DNA of 64,000 nucleotides from Io17-Chloro-G2 sp965226915. Its GTDB lineage: Bacteria; Chloroflexota; Dehalococcoidia; Lucifugimonadales; UBA3495. Under the pieces are notes generated by a model. It made no database searches. It was not told the DNA's origin and was given only the letters and a program-made list of their open reading frames with translations. This document shows, piece by piece, positions 1 to 8,168 of this stretch. Every line of letters begins with the position of its first letter. Position 1 is the stretch's first letter. The DNA lies in assembly GCA_965226915.1 (NCBI GenBank), contig CBDDEJ010000010.1:496001-560000 (forward strand). The letters run 5' to 3'. Made by a program: the position numbers and the translations under genes.

Positions 1-66
1 ATTTGGCGGTATCCCCGCGGGAGCTATATCCAGGAAAGGTGGTTTGATCTGGGGAATCCCGGTTTG
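1..66 (+). repeat. Dispersed 64-bp repeat, possibly the 3' end of a gene cut by the window edge
   Basis: Bases 1-64 match the reverse complement of 38253-38316 with one mismatch (base 11). In the frame starting at base 3 it reads FGGIPAGAISRKGGLIWGIPV and then a stop; the other copy reads the same except I to F. It may be the tail of a protein whose other copy lies upstream of the ccdA-like fragment, or a non-coding repeat. I do not recognise a family. Bases 67-269 hold nothing I can identify. Confidence 0.5.
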
Positions 67-269
67 ATGGGTTATCAAACTATAAGACGTGACGTATTGT
101 CATATTTAAGAGGGAAATGTCCAAGGGGTTTTCCTTCCCAGTATCAGTGATCTTAAGGCCAACATAGCGCCGTCAAGCCCGCCCAGACTCCGGCTTGAGG
201 TCTGCACCGTCCGCCAGGGAAGGGTCTAACCGATCCCCAGAGGCCTCACATGCACTGAACGTCTTAGGA

Positions 270-1568
270 TCAGGAATTGGGTGCGGCAACCAGCGTAGCT
301 TGGTATCGGGTGGAATACTTCACTTCGTTGATGGTAAATGCGGACAAGGCCGCAGGGAAGAGCATCGACCCTACGATGGCGAAAGGTAAAGTATAAGAGC
401 CGGTGAGGTCGTAGAAGAACCCGGCCATCAAGACTCCGCACAGACCACCAACCTGGTGGCACAGGAAGGTGATCCCCGAGATCGTTCCTAGTGCCCGCAG
501 GCCGTATACGTCGGCTGTCAAAGTGTTGGTCAAAGACACGGTGGCGACCCATGAGAACCCCGCGAAAGCAGCGAAGAGCCAAAGGCCCAAAGTTGAGGGC
601 ACTAGCAATAAAACTATATAACCGCAACCTCGGATGAAGTAAGCCGAAGCCAGAACGTTTTTTCTGCCGAACCGGTCCGCCAGAATCCCAGCTCCCAGCC
701 CCCCCGCGACGTTTAGCCCCATCATAACCGCGAATATGATAGCCGCGACATTGGGTGAAACTCCCAGGTCAATTGCGTAAGGCACAAAGTGGACCGACAT
801 GATCAATGTTGTGAAGCCGCAAACGAAAAAAGCTCCAGACATCTGCCAAACGGGGGGTGACCGGAAGGACTCGCTCCATTTATCGACTTCAAACTTGCCC
901 CTCAGATTGGTGGAAAGATCAGCGTTTCCTTCCGGCTTGTCGGCTTCACCGTAGGGCCGAAGTCCAACCTTGCTGGGGTCGTCACGGATGAAAAGGAAGC
1001 CCAGGGGCACGGCCAAGACTAGAATGATAAGTCCCAAAGCAATCCAGGTTACTCTCCAGTTGCCGCCGGTTGCCTGCAGCAGAAACATGGCGAAAGGCAC
1101 CAGCAACAAGCTGCCGGCCGATGTTCCCACGGCGCTGATACTAACCACAGTGGCCCGCATACGAACGAACCACCTGGCCAACAGGGCCCCCCTGGCTAGG
1201 GCTGCTCCGCTGTTGGATATGGACACTACAAATCCAAACATCAGTAACAGAAAAACGAAGTTGAAAGTAAGAGCTAGGCACGCAGTGGCTAGTCCTAGGG
1301 TTACTAGGGAGGTCAGAATCACTTTCCGGGCGCCGATGCGGTCGAACAGGTATCCGAGGAAAGGCTGGGCCACTCCGCCGACGACTGCTCCAATAGCCGC
1401 CACCGCCGAAATCGTCAACCGGTTCCAGCCGAATTCTTCGCTGATGGGAATGACGAATATTCCAAAGCTGCTGCGGGACCCGGTGTTGACAAACGCGATA
1501 AAGGTCACGGCGGCAACGACGTACCAGCCGAAGTGCGGAGGAGATTTGGTGGTGGCTGAATTTTTCAC
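270..1568 (-). CDS. MFS transporter, OFA/monocarboxylate-like
   Basis: This 432-residue protein has about twelve hydrophobic segments and the usual MFS size, so it is an inner-membrane secondary transporter. It opens with FGWYVVAAVTFIAF and IPISEEFGWNR, a pattern seen in oxalate/formate-antiporter-like MFS proteins, and has the MFS loop signature DRIGARK after TM2 and ARWFVRMRA near TM5. The start is GTG with a weak ribosome binding site. It is last in a minus-strand run SDR, LLM, cupin, MFS with gaps of 34-84 bp, so it probably imports the organic substrate those enzymes handle. The substrate cannot be read from sequence. A paralogue with the same opening lies at 55199-56470. Confidence 0.9.
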   Translation of the reverse strand: MKNSATTKSPPHFGWYVVAAVTFIAFVNTGSRSSFGIFVIPISEEFGWNRLTISAVAAIGAVVGGVAQPFLGYLFDRIGARKVILTSLVTLGLATACLALTFNFVFLLLMFGFVVSISNSGAALARGALLARWFVRMRATVVSISAVGTSAGSLLLVPFAMFLLQATGGNWRVTWIALGLIILVLAVPLGFLFIRDDPSKVGLRPYGEADKPEGNADLSTNLRGKFEVDKWSESFRSPPVWQMSGAFFVCGFTTLIMSVHFVPYAIDLGVSPNVAAIIFAVMMGLNVAGGLGAGILADRFGRKNVLASAYFIRGCGYIVLLLVPSTLGLWLFAAFAGFSWVATVSLTNTLTADVYGLRALGTISGITFLCHQVGGLCGVLMAGFFYDLTGSYTLPFAIVGSMLFPAALSAFTINEVKYSTRYQATLVAAPNS

Positions 1569-1651
1569 GGGCCTATTCTATTTCATTGGTTGAGAGGTGG
1601 GCATTGGCAGAGTTGGGCGACGCTTCGCCGTGACGTGGGCCGCCGTAAAGG

Positions 1652-2011
1652 TCATCCAATCGGAAGCCACTGCCCTTTTTCTAACGGCGCCGCGAGTGAG
1701 ACGCGGGGCTCGCCGCCAATCCCGCGGGTGATGTGACCATGTCCTGTGGTGTCCTGGGCGATTAGGACATCGCCGGGATTGAGGCGTTTTTTGGTCCCGT
1801 CCGCCACTTCAATCTCGGAGATTCCCGCCAGGTGTACAACGTATTGGACGCGGGAAGCGTTATGGAAGTCGTCTACTGAAGGGGATGGGCTTCGATTCCG
1901 TCTCGTTGGCCCTTCCCCAATATGTTCGACGATTTCGGCGAACTGATCGGCAGTTACGTCTAACAGATGGGATTCCCCATCGGCGCCAGGATAGACCGTC
2001 ACTATTTGCAC
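1652..2011 (-). CDS. Cupin-domain protein
   Basis: A small protein of 119 residues with a single cupin barrel: VHLAGISEIEVADGTKKRL then NPGDVLIAQDTTGHGH, matching the second cupin motif (PGD...GH). The start is GTG at 2011, preceded at good spacing by a strong GAAAGGAGG; the upstream ATG at 2050 lacks such a site and would add 13 unlikely residues. Cupins of this size act as small dioxygenases, isomerases or ligand binders; no specific activity can be assigned. It sits between the LLM monooxygenase and the MFS gene in one apparent operon. Confidence 0.8.
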   Translation of the reverse strand: MQIVTVYPGADGESHLLDVTADQFAEIVEHIGEGPTRRNRSPSPSVDDFHNASRVQYVVHLAGISEIEVADGTKKRLNPGDVLIAQDTTGHGHITRGIGGEPRVSLAAPLEKGQWLPIG

Positions 2012-2081
2012 GGTCAAAACCTCCTTTCGCAGGATTAGATTCTCAGGCAAATCTGGCAGGGGCCGCTTGTTATACGGCTAA

Positions 2082-3245
2082 CTAATTCCTGGCCAAATAA
2101 GAATCGGTGGCCCGCTTCAAGCCGGCCCTCCGGTTAGCTTGGAGCGATTCCTTCATACTGGCGGACCTCTGGTTAGATTCTATGATCCCGGAAAGGCTAC
2201 CTTGGAATTGGGGCATAACGTAGCGAGCCATCAGCTCGTAACTACGGTGCAGCTTGTCGCGAGGGGCCCAATCCTCCGCTCGAAGCAACAGTCCGCCGAA
2301 CCCGCCACTGGCCTCCTGGAGGCGCTCGATACCCGCCATACAATCGTCCGGAGTTCCCACTATCCACTGATTGTGCTCCACCATGTAGTCAACCACCTCA
2401 TCGGCGGGCACCGGAGGAATCGGATTGCCATTGGTGCCGCCGGTGTATTCGGTGACTACCCGGCCAGCTCCCACCCGAATATCTTCAAAGGCCTGTTCCC
2501 GGGTCTCCGCCAAGTGGCACCCGACAGACAACCGCCAATCTTCGCGGCGCACAGTTTTACCGTGTGCGGCGGCCTCTTTTTCAGCAATCGCCCACTGGTC
2601 CTTCAAGCTGGTGCTTCTGACCGTGTCGCGAGGCACGCTAAGTGAGATTACAGCGGCGCCGTGTTTGCCTGCCAAAAGGACGCCAGCCGGTGATTGAACC
2701 GAAGCAACAGCTACAGGAAGGGTGGGCTTCTGAAAGGGCCGTAGCTGAAGCGTAGCATCTCGCAGCTTAAACCAATCAGTTTCAAAAGTCACCGGCTCGC
2801 TGCCGTCCAGGAGCTGCATGATCACTCCCAGCGATTCGTCCATCATCTCCCTTTGCCGCTCGGGATCGATGCAAAACATATTTGCGTCCGACGCCAAAGC
2901 CCCAGGCCCTACACCGAGCATTACCCGCCCACGGGTCAGGTGGTCCAACAACACCATTCGATTGGCAACCATGTAGGGGTGATGATATGGCAAACTGACC
3001 ACGCCAGTGCCCAAGCGAATGTGGCGGGTGCGGCCAGCAGCGGATGCCATAAATACTTCGGGGGAGGCGATGGTCTCCCAGCCGCCGCTGTGGTGCTCGC
3101 CGACCCAGGCTTCGTCAAACCCTAGATCATCCAACCACTCGATCAACTCCAGGTCTCGTTCCAGGGCCAAGGTCGGGTTCTCACCTACTCGATGAAAGGG
3201 CGCCATAAAAGTACCAAACGTCATGTTGTCAGTTAGTGCTGTCAA
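2082..3245 (-). CDS. LLM-class flavin-dependent oxidoreductase (luciferase-like monooxygenase)
   Basis: A TIM-barrel flavin monooxygenase of the bacterial luciferase family, using reduced FMN or F420 to oxidise an organic substrate. Typical features are MTFGTFMAPFHR near the N terminus, FDEAWVGEHH, TRHIRLGTGVVSLPYHHPYMVANR and LTRGRVMLGVGPG. I chose TTG at 3245 because GGAGGAG lies 6-9 bases upstream and this start clears the SDR stop codon; the next ATG (3209) has no ribosome binding site. About 387 residues is normal. The gene lies 34 bp downstream of the SDR gene. One other LLM gene (58286-59137) and an LLM pseudogene (10432-11341) lie in the window. Confidence 0.9.
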   Translation of the reverse strand: MTALTDNMTFGTFMAPFHRVGENPTLALERDLELIEWLDDLGFDEAWVGEHHSGGWETIASPEVFMASAAGRTRHIRLGTGVVSLPYHHPYMVANRMVLLDHLTRGRVMLGVGPGALASDANMFCIDPERQREMMDESLGVIMQLLDGSEPVTFETDWFKLRDATLQLRPFQKPTLPVAVASVQSPAGVLLAGKHGAAVISLSVPRDTVRSTSLKDQWAIAEKEAAAHGKTVRREDWRLSVGCHLAETREQAFEDIRVGAGRVVTEYTGGTNGNPIPPVPADEVVDYMVEHNQWIVGTPDDCMAGIERLQEASGGFGGLLLRAEDWAPRDKLHRSYELMARYVMPQFQGSLSGIIESNQRSASMKESLQANRRAGLKRATDSYLARN

Positions 3246-3279
3246 TTGCCTCTCCTCCATTTTGGGCCTTCCAAGGGTG

Positions 3280-4074
3280 TCAGTGAAAAACTGCCTGACC
3301 GGATCCACCCCCGGCAGCGATCACCTCACCACTGATTGCGATCGACCGGGGTGAGGCCAGGAACGCGACCACGTAGGCGAGTTCGCTGGCGTCTACGATG
3401 CGATTGGTGGAGTTATTCGACGCGATTTGGGCTTCAACCTCTGCCACCGAGATACCTTGGTGGCGCGCCCGGTCTTCATACGCGGCTCCGCTACGCTCGG
3501 TACGGGTGGCGCCGGGATGGACTAGATTAACTGTTACGCCAGACGGCCCCAGTTGTTGAGACAGGTATTTGGTTAGGTTAACCAGACCGGCGTTGCGAAC
3601 GCCGGCGCTGACCTTGGCGTTCCTGGCCGATAGGCCGCCGATGTTGATGATCCGTCCCCATCCCTGGCTGGTCATGAATGGGCCCACGGCTCGGGCGCAG
3701 CGCAGATAACCTACTACCTTGGTATTGAGGTCCTCCAGTACATCGTCGTCGGAAATGGTGGCCAATGGTCCCCAGGCTATGCCCCCGGGCGCGGCAGCAT
3801 TGTTGACCAAAATGTCGATGCGTCCCAACACCTGGGCCGCTTCTTCAACCATTCGATCGACATCGGGCCTGCTGGTGGTGTCAGCCGTGATGCCGACTAC
3901 CTTGCGGCCCGTTTCTTGGCTCAACTCGCGGGCCGCAAGCTCTAAATCTTCGGGCGTCCGGGCACAGATAACCACGTTGCATCCGGATAGAGCCAGCTCT
4001 CTTGCCACAGCTTTGCCGATGCCCCGGCTGGCCCCGGTTACAATGGCGGTCTTGCCTTCCAGTTCCAGATCCAT
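3280..4074 (-). CDS. SDR-family oxidoreductase with atypical active site
   Basis: A Rossmann-fold protein of 264 residues with the SDR cofactor motif TGASRGIG and NNAA. Family members are NAD(P)-dependent dehydrogenases/reductases. The region that normally carries the catalytic YxxxK instead reads SAGVRNAGLVNLTK, so alignment by eye puts Ala at the Tyr position and Asn at the Lys position. Such SDRs may be catalytically altered or use other residues; the fold assignment is secure but the activity is not. The ATG start has AGGGAGA seven bases upstream. It is first in the operon SDR, LLM, cupin, MFS. Confidence 0.85.
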   Translation of the reverse strand: MDLELEGKTAIVTGASRGIGKAVARELALSGCNVVICARTPEDLELAARELSQETGRKVVGITADTTSRPDVDRMVEEAAQVLGRIDILVNNAAAPGGIAWGPLATISDDDVLEDLNTKVVGYLRCARAVGPFMTSQGWGRIINIGGLSARNAKVSAGVRNAGLVNLTKYLSQQLGPSGVTVNLVHPGATRTERSGAAYEDRARHQGISVAEVEAQIASNNSTNRIVDASELAYVVAFLASPRSIAISGEVIAAGGGSGQAVFH

Positions 4075-4319
4075 GGCCGTCTCCCTTCGTGTTGGTTACT
4101 GATGAGAGTTTAATTTGGGTCCCCCAAACCAGCGAAATTTTCACGCACGCTTGGACCCTGGGGAACGGCACGAACTATAGAACCGCAACCCGGCGTAGTC
4201 AATCAAAACGAAAAAGTCTGGGCAGTGATAGCCGGAATTATTGAAACGCCTACATGAGTATGTAAACGGACAGGGGAAATGGAACCGACGAACCTCCGCC
4301 ATCGGTAGACCTGGCTGGC

Positions 4320-4508
4320 ATGATCGACAGCATCGTTGTCGAGCGGATGTTGAGGACGGTGAAGTACGAGGAGGTCTACCTGAAGGCTTACTCCAACGGG
4401 CGGGAGGCCAAAGATGGGCTAGAAGCCTACTCGCACTTCTACAACACCCAACGGCTCCACCAGGCATTGGGCTACCGGACACCGGCCGAGGTGGCTAACG
4501 GAGGCTAA
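4320..4508 (+). pseudogene. IS3-family transposase (OrfB) C-terminal remnant
   Basis: Reads SIVVERMLRTVKYEEVYLKAY and LHQALGYRTPAEV, the C-terminal end of the IS3 OrfB integrase core. The ISMDGRGR segment and everything upstream is missing. The stop codon lies in the 7-bp duplication GCTAAGT made by the IS1380 insertion. The matching right end of the IS3 element is at 7515-7640. Confidence 0.8.
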
Positions 4509-5461
4509 GTCCGAATCCACCGATGGACCCGGATGGAGGGGGTGAGGACAGCGGAAGAGGGGGGAGGGAGTTGCAGGCGCGATGATCCGGGCTCGAATTC
4601 GGGTAGACGGGAGGTTGGCGGGCGGTCGCAGGCGCTTTTGGGGGCGCCGATGGCGGTCTGCAGTGGCTGTGCTGAGCGAGATGGCGGGATAGGACACGGG
4701 AAGAGGCGCTCGCGGACCGGGACTGGCGCGAGTTTGCCGGGACGTTCAGTTGGCCGGATGGCGGGTCAGTTGCAGACGGGTCGTCAGGCTGGGAGTGGCA
4801 GGGCGCGCAGCCGGGCCAGGGCGCGACTGAACTGGGTTTCCCAAGGCCAGCGCTGGGGCAGATGCAGGGTGGAGGCGGCGCGCCGAGCGGGTGAGCCGTC
4901 CGGCCAGGGAGAAGAACCGTCGCCTGAGGGTCTTGGTGGTCACGATCTGCTCGCCCAGGCCGATGCGCGCGGTCCAGCGGGCCAGGTTGTGGGACATCAC
5001 CTGGACGGCCAGCCAGGCGCCGTTGGCGGCGAAGCGGCCGGACGGCATGTGGTTCAACCCGACGCCGTACTTGAGGTCGCGCATCGCATTCTCGATCTCG
5101 GCGTGGCCGCGGTGGTCGGCCTCCAGTTCCAGGGTCTCTCCGTCCCGGTCGGTGATGAAGCCGTGATAACTGTAGGTGGCGAAGAGGGCCAGTTGGGAAC
5201 CGGGGGTCGGCTGCACCCGCCGGACGATGAGCCGCACCGGCGCGGCGTCCGGCTCACTCTGGAAGGGGGTATAAGTCGTCTCGGCCACAGCGGCCGCGCC
5301 GTCCATCCAGTAGGGAATCGGCGTCCAGGCAGCTTCGGGTATGGCCTCGATGAGATTGCGCAGGCTTTTGTGCTGGCGGATGGTGATGGAGAAGCGCACG
5401 TCCAGCTTGCGGCAGACGGCGACCACGGCGTGGGTATAGAAGCCGCTGTCGGCCCGCAGGG

Positions 5462-5489
5462 TGCGCTACGCTGGCGCCAGCGTAGCGCA
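5462..5489. repeat. Perfect 28-bp palindrome at a transposase frameshift
   Basis: The sequence from TGCGCTACGCTGGC to its exact reverse complement has no loop. It sits at the frame break of the IS1380 transposase, where homologues have a few extra codons between RMRYAG and TLRADSGFY. It probably formed when a quasi-palindrome was corrected by template switching. Confidence 0.85.
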
Positions 5490-6069
5490 TCCGCCCCACC
5501 GTCTCCCGCAGGAAGTGGGCGGCCCCGCGGGCGGTGTTGGCGCGGCCCTCGCGCAGCCGGGACATCAGCACGTCGCCGGCGCCGGCGGCGACGGCCAACA
5601 GCGGGTGATAGCCCCAGGCGCCGGTGTAGCCGTGGTGGCGGGCGCCCTCCTTGGCCAGTCCGTAGGTCTCGCAGATCGTCGAATCAAGGTCGATGGTAAA
5701 TGGTGCGTCGCCGGGTCCGGCTCCGGCCTGCCAGGCCCGGGCCAGCAACTCGCGGCTCGCCCGGTCCAGTTGGCGGACGTGGCCCCAGCGAAAGCTGCGC
5801 AGGAAGGCGCCCAGGGTGGAGGGCGCCTTGAGCACACTGCCCAGGGTGCAGGCTGTCCCGCCGGCGCGCAGCGCATCGGCGTCGTCGATGCAGTCGCCGC
5901 CCGCCAACGCAGATGCCACCAGCGTCATCATCTTGTCACCGGTGTTGGCTCGGCCTGGGGCCCGGCCCAGGTCCAGGCGCCGGTCAACCAGTTGGGAAAG
6001 GCCGAGGTGCAAGCCAAGGTGGCGGGAAGGAGCAGGCCGGCATTGTTGACCAGGCGGTGGTCGTCGAAG

Positions 6070-7342
6070 CAGGGCCTTTTCATTCTCCTGCCTGGTAGGT
6101 AAAGCCCATCATGTCGAAAGCTTCGCTGAGATGGGCATTGTGGCGGCGTAGGGCAGCGGCTACGTTGGAATGCCCAGCCCGACGTACCAAGCTGATGACC
6201 GGGTTCCGCAGGCCCGCCAGAACCTGTGGGGCGGCCCCAGTGCGCACCTGAGAGCGGTCCTCGTCGAAGGTCACATCCCGTACCCAGTGGAGGCGGTTCT
6301 CGATGCCCCAGTGCCCACGGGAAAGGCTCAACAATCGCCTGGCATCGGCATCAGTGGCTGGGAGACTGCTAATTGCATAGCTCACAGCCACCTGTTTCTT
6401 GCCCTTCACGACCCGCTGGCGCTCTAGCCGACACACCTGTTGCAGATGCGGCCACGCTTCCCCGACCGTCCCAGCGCTGCCCACGTAGCCATTTAGCTCT
6501 GGGTCGGCCAAGGCCCACAACTCTCGCCGCTCCAGCCGCCCATGACGCCGCTTTACTGGAGCATCGGCCCAGACCGTCAGCTTGGCCCCGCGTGCTCGCC
6601 ACTCCGCTGCCAGCCAGGGAGGTACGGTTGGCCCACCAGCCCTCTCAGTTCCTAGCAGGGGAAAAAGCCTCCTCCAGGTCTCGGCGCAAGGTGGGCTGAT
6701 TCTCTTTAACTGGCAGCAGATACTCTCCGCCGCCTGCCACAATCTGCTCACAGACTTTCCGTTGGGTCAGTAAGGCATCAGCCACTACTACCCGACCCTT
6801 CAGGGGTACCTGGCCCAATACTTCTTTGACCGCCGCCAATTCTTCCCCTTTGCCCGGCGCAGCTACCTGCGCCAGCACTGCCCCAGCGCGGCTAGCGTAG
6901 GCCGACACCACATGGACCCCGGGTATCTCTTGGCCGTGGACCCCTCGCAAGGTTTTCCCGTCCAGGGACAGGGGATCATCCGCCTCTACCCCGCTATTTG
7001 CCAGCCAGTTGCCGACTTCTGCCTCAAAGGCCGCCACGTCCAGGTCCTTGAACACCCGGTGGAGGGTGGCCACGCAGGGTGTCTTCTCCTGGCTGAACCC
7101 CAAAAGCTGCGCCGTAGCACCCCCTTGGTCCCGCCCCCATTGCGCTATGGCGTATAAGCTGCGGGCGCCGCACAGCATGGCACAGGTGGCCAAGGCCAGG
7201 ATCGCCCCCAAAGAGTGGCGTCGCCCTTGGCTACTCCGGAAGTCAGGCGCCAAATCCAGCGCTTCCCTCAAAGTCATCATCCTCCCCTCCCGCTTAAACT
7301 GGTAATAATTTTATACTATTTTGAGAAAATGAAAAGGCCCTG
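6070..7342 (-). mobile_element. ISAs1-family element inserted in IS1380
   Basis: The 1273-bp element has 15-bp perfect terminal inverted repeats, CAGGGCCTTTTCATT at 6070-6084 and its complement at 7328-7342. An 8-bp target duplication CGTCGAAG flanks it at 6062-6069 and 7343-7350. Removing the element and one duplication restores the IS1380 reading frame (ITFDDHRLV). A solo copy of the same 15-bp end lies at 24835-24849. Confidence 0.93.
6080..7280 (-). pseudogene. ISAs1-family (H-repeat type) transposase with frameshift
   Basis: The N-terminal part (MMTLREALDLAPDFRSSQGR, LSLDGKTLRG, VVVADALLTQ, YLLPVKENQPTL) and C-terminal part (SLSRGHWGIENRLHWVRDV, FDEDRSQVR) together make one ISAs1 transposase. 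They lie in different frames that join near 6655-6665 at a run of five T and four C on the coding strand, shortly after VKENQPTLRRDLEEAF. ISAs1 transposases are normally one continuous ORF, so this is probably an inactivating slip or a sequencing error in a homopolymer. Confidence 0.8.
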
Positions 7343-7514
7343 CGTCGAAGGTGATGTGGATGCGGTCGAGGTGGTTGCGTGGTAGCATCTATTGGGTGTT
7401 CCTTGTTTCTGGTCGGTTTTCTGTTATAAAACCATTATCCCAGATTCAGAGGAGCACTTCCTTCCCTATCCGCCCTGTCGCGACACGCCCTCTATCGGTG
7501 GATCCGGGCTAAGT

Positions 7515-7640
7515 ACCAACGGATGGACGGTCAAAAGAGAGGAGGTAGCCGCCAAGCAGAGCATTGGTAAACCCTGGAAAGACGGCGTAACCCTCACTTA
7601 ATATTGCCTCAAAATTGTCCAACTGATAGGGTCCACCTTA
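7515..7640 (+). mobile_element. Right end of the interrupted IS3-family element
   Basis: This continues the IS3 remnant after the IS1380 insertion and ends with GTCCAACTGATAGGGTCCAC. Near-identical IS3 ends lie at about 32928-32950 and 47905-47928, supporting a family terminus. Nothing coding is recognisable inside. Confidence 0.6.
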
Positions 7641-7844
7641 ATTACCGCCGTCTCCTGAACCCAATTCCAGGCCGTCGATCAGATCCTCTGCCCAACTACG
7701 CAGGTATTCCTCTAGGTCGGCCCCGCAATGGGGGCACTCCGCATCCCCAAAGCGGATCCTAGTCGCACACATTTCACATGCTTTTACTTCTGCCAGGTTA
7801 GTCAACACCAACTGGATTTGCATCTCGGTAGCCATGTTCTCCAA
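7638..7844 (-). CDS. Small zinc-ribbon-like protein
   Basis: A 68-residue ORF with two Cys pairs, CEMCATRIRFGDAECPHCGADL, typical of a small treble-clef or zinc ribbon. The rest is acidic (EEYLRSWAEDLIDGLELGSGD). Its stop codon lies in the IS3 terminal sequence, so the native C terminus may have been replaced when that element landed. The start is uncertain: ATG at 7844 or 7832. No function can be named; a protein-protein or nucleic-acid adaptor is possible. Confidence 0.5.
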   Translation of the reverse strand: MENMATEMQIQLVLTNLAEVKACEMCATRIRFGDAECPHCGADLEEYLRSWAEDLIDGLELGSGDGGN

Positions 7845-8164
7845 CGAAGCAGACTCAACTATTAAGTTGCCCCTACCGCGATAACTTAGTTTGACAAGAC
7901 CTGCCCAGCAACACTTAGCAAAACCGAAACTCGACAGGGTTCGATTATTCTATAGAATCGTGAAATCTTACCAAAACACTGTCCACCAATCCGCCGGCCA
8001 ATGCCAACGGAGTATTCCCCTGCATCGTTGTTCACAACGGGTAGCTAGATGTCAGTATCTGGCTCTCAGCCCATCTGCGATAGGGGCCTCTGGGAAAAAG
8101 GCAGGAGGGTGCTGCCTCATGCCCGACAGGACGGTCTCGGGGCCCCGGTCCATCCGTTGCCCTC
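7845..8164. other. Intergenic stretch without recognisable genes
   Basis: This 320-bp gap holds a short AT-rich palindrome (ATTCTATAGAAT, near 7950) and no credible ORF with a ribosome binding site. It ends at the CTAG that flanks IS701 copy 1. Confidence 0.5.
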
Positions 8165-8168
8165 CTAG

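Larger units (their letters stand above)
4746..7388 (-). pseudogene. IS1380-family transposase, broken by ISAs1 and two frameshifts
   Basis: The coding sequence begins with MLPRNHLDRIHI at 7388, is cut at 7343 by ISAs1, and resumes at 6069 with the conserved FDDHRLV...NAGLLLPATLA. A one-base loss near 6020 shifts the frame before LVDRRLDLGRAPGRANTGDK. A second break falls at a 28-bp palindrome (5462-5489), after which TLRADSGFYTH and VVAVCRKLDVRFSIT continue in another frame. The C-terminal half (HAEIENAMRDLKYGVGLNH) is intact. With three lesions it cannot make an active transposase. Confidence 0.85.
4511..7507 (-). mobile_element. IS1380-family element, itself interrupted by ISAs1
   Basis: The ends are inverted repeats: CCGAATCCACCGATGGA at 4511-4527 and its near-complement at 7491-7507. 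The direct repeat GCTAAGT flanks both sides (4504-4510 and 7508-7514), which fits a target duplication. After removal of the nested ISAs1 element and one 8-bp duplication, about 1716 bp remain, a normal IS1380 size. It landed at the stop codon of an IS3 OrfB gene. Confidence 0.8.

Noticed and set aside
6645..6751. Programmed frameshift in the ISAs1 transposase
   Set aside because: ISAs1 transposases are normally a single ORF, only one copy is present, and the break lies in a homopolymer run, so a simple mutation or sequencing error is more likely. The IS701 case differs because all four copies share the run.
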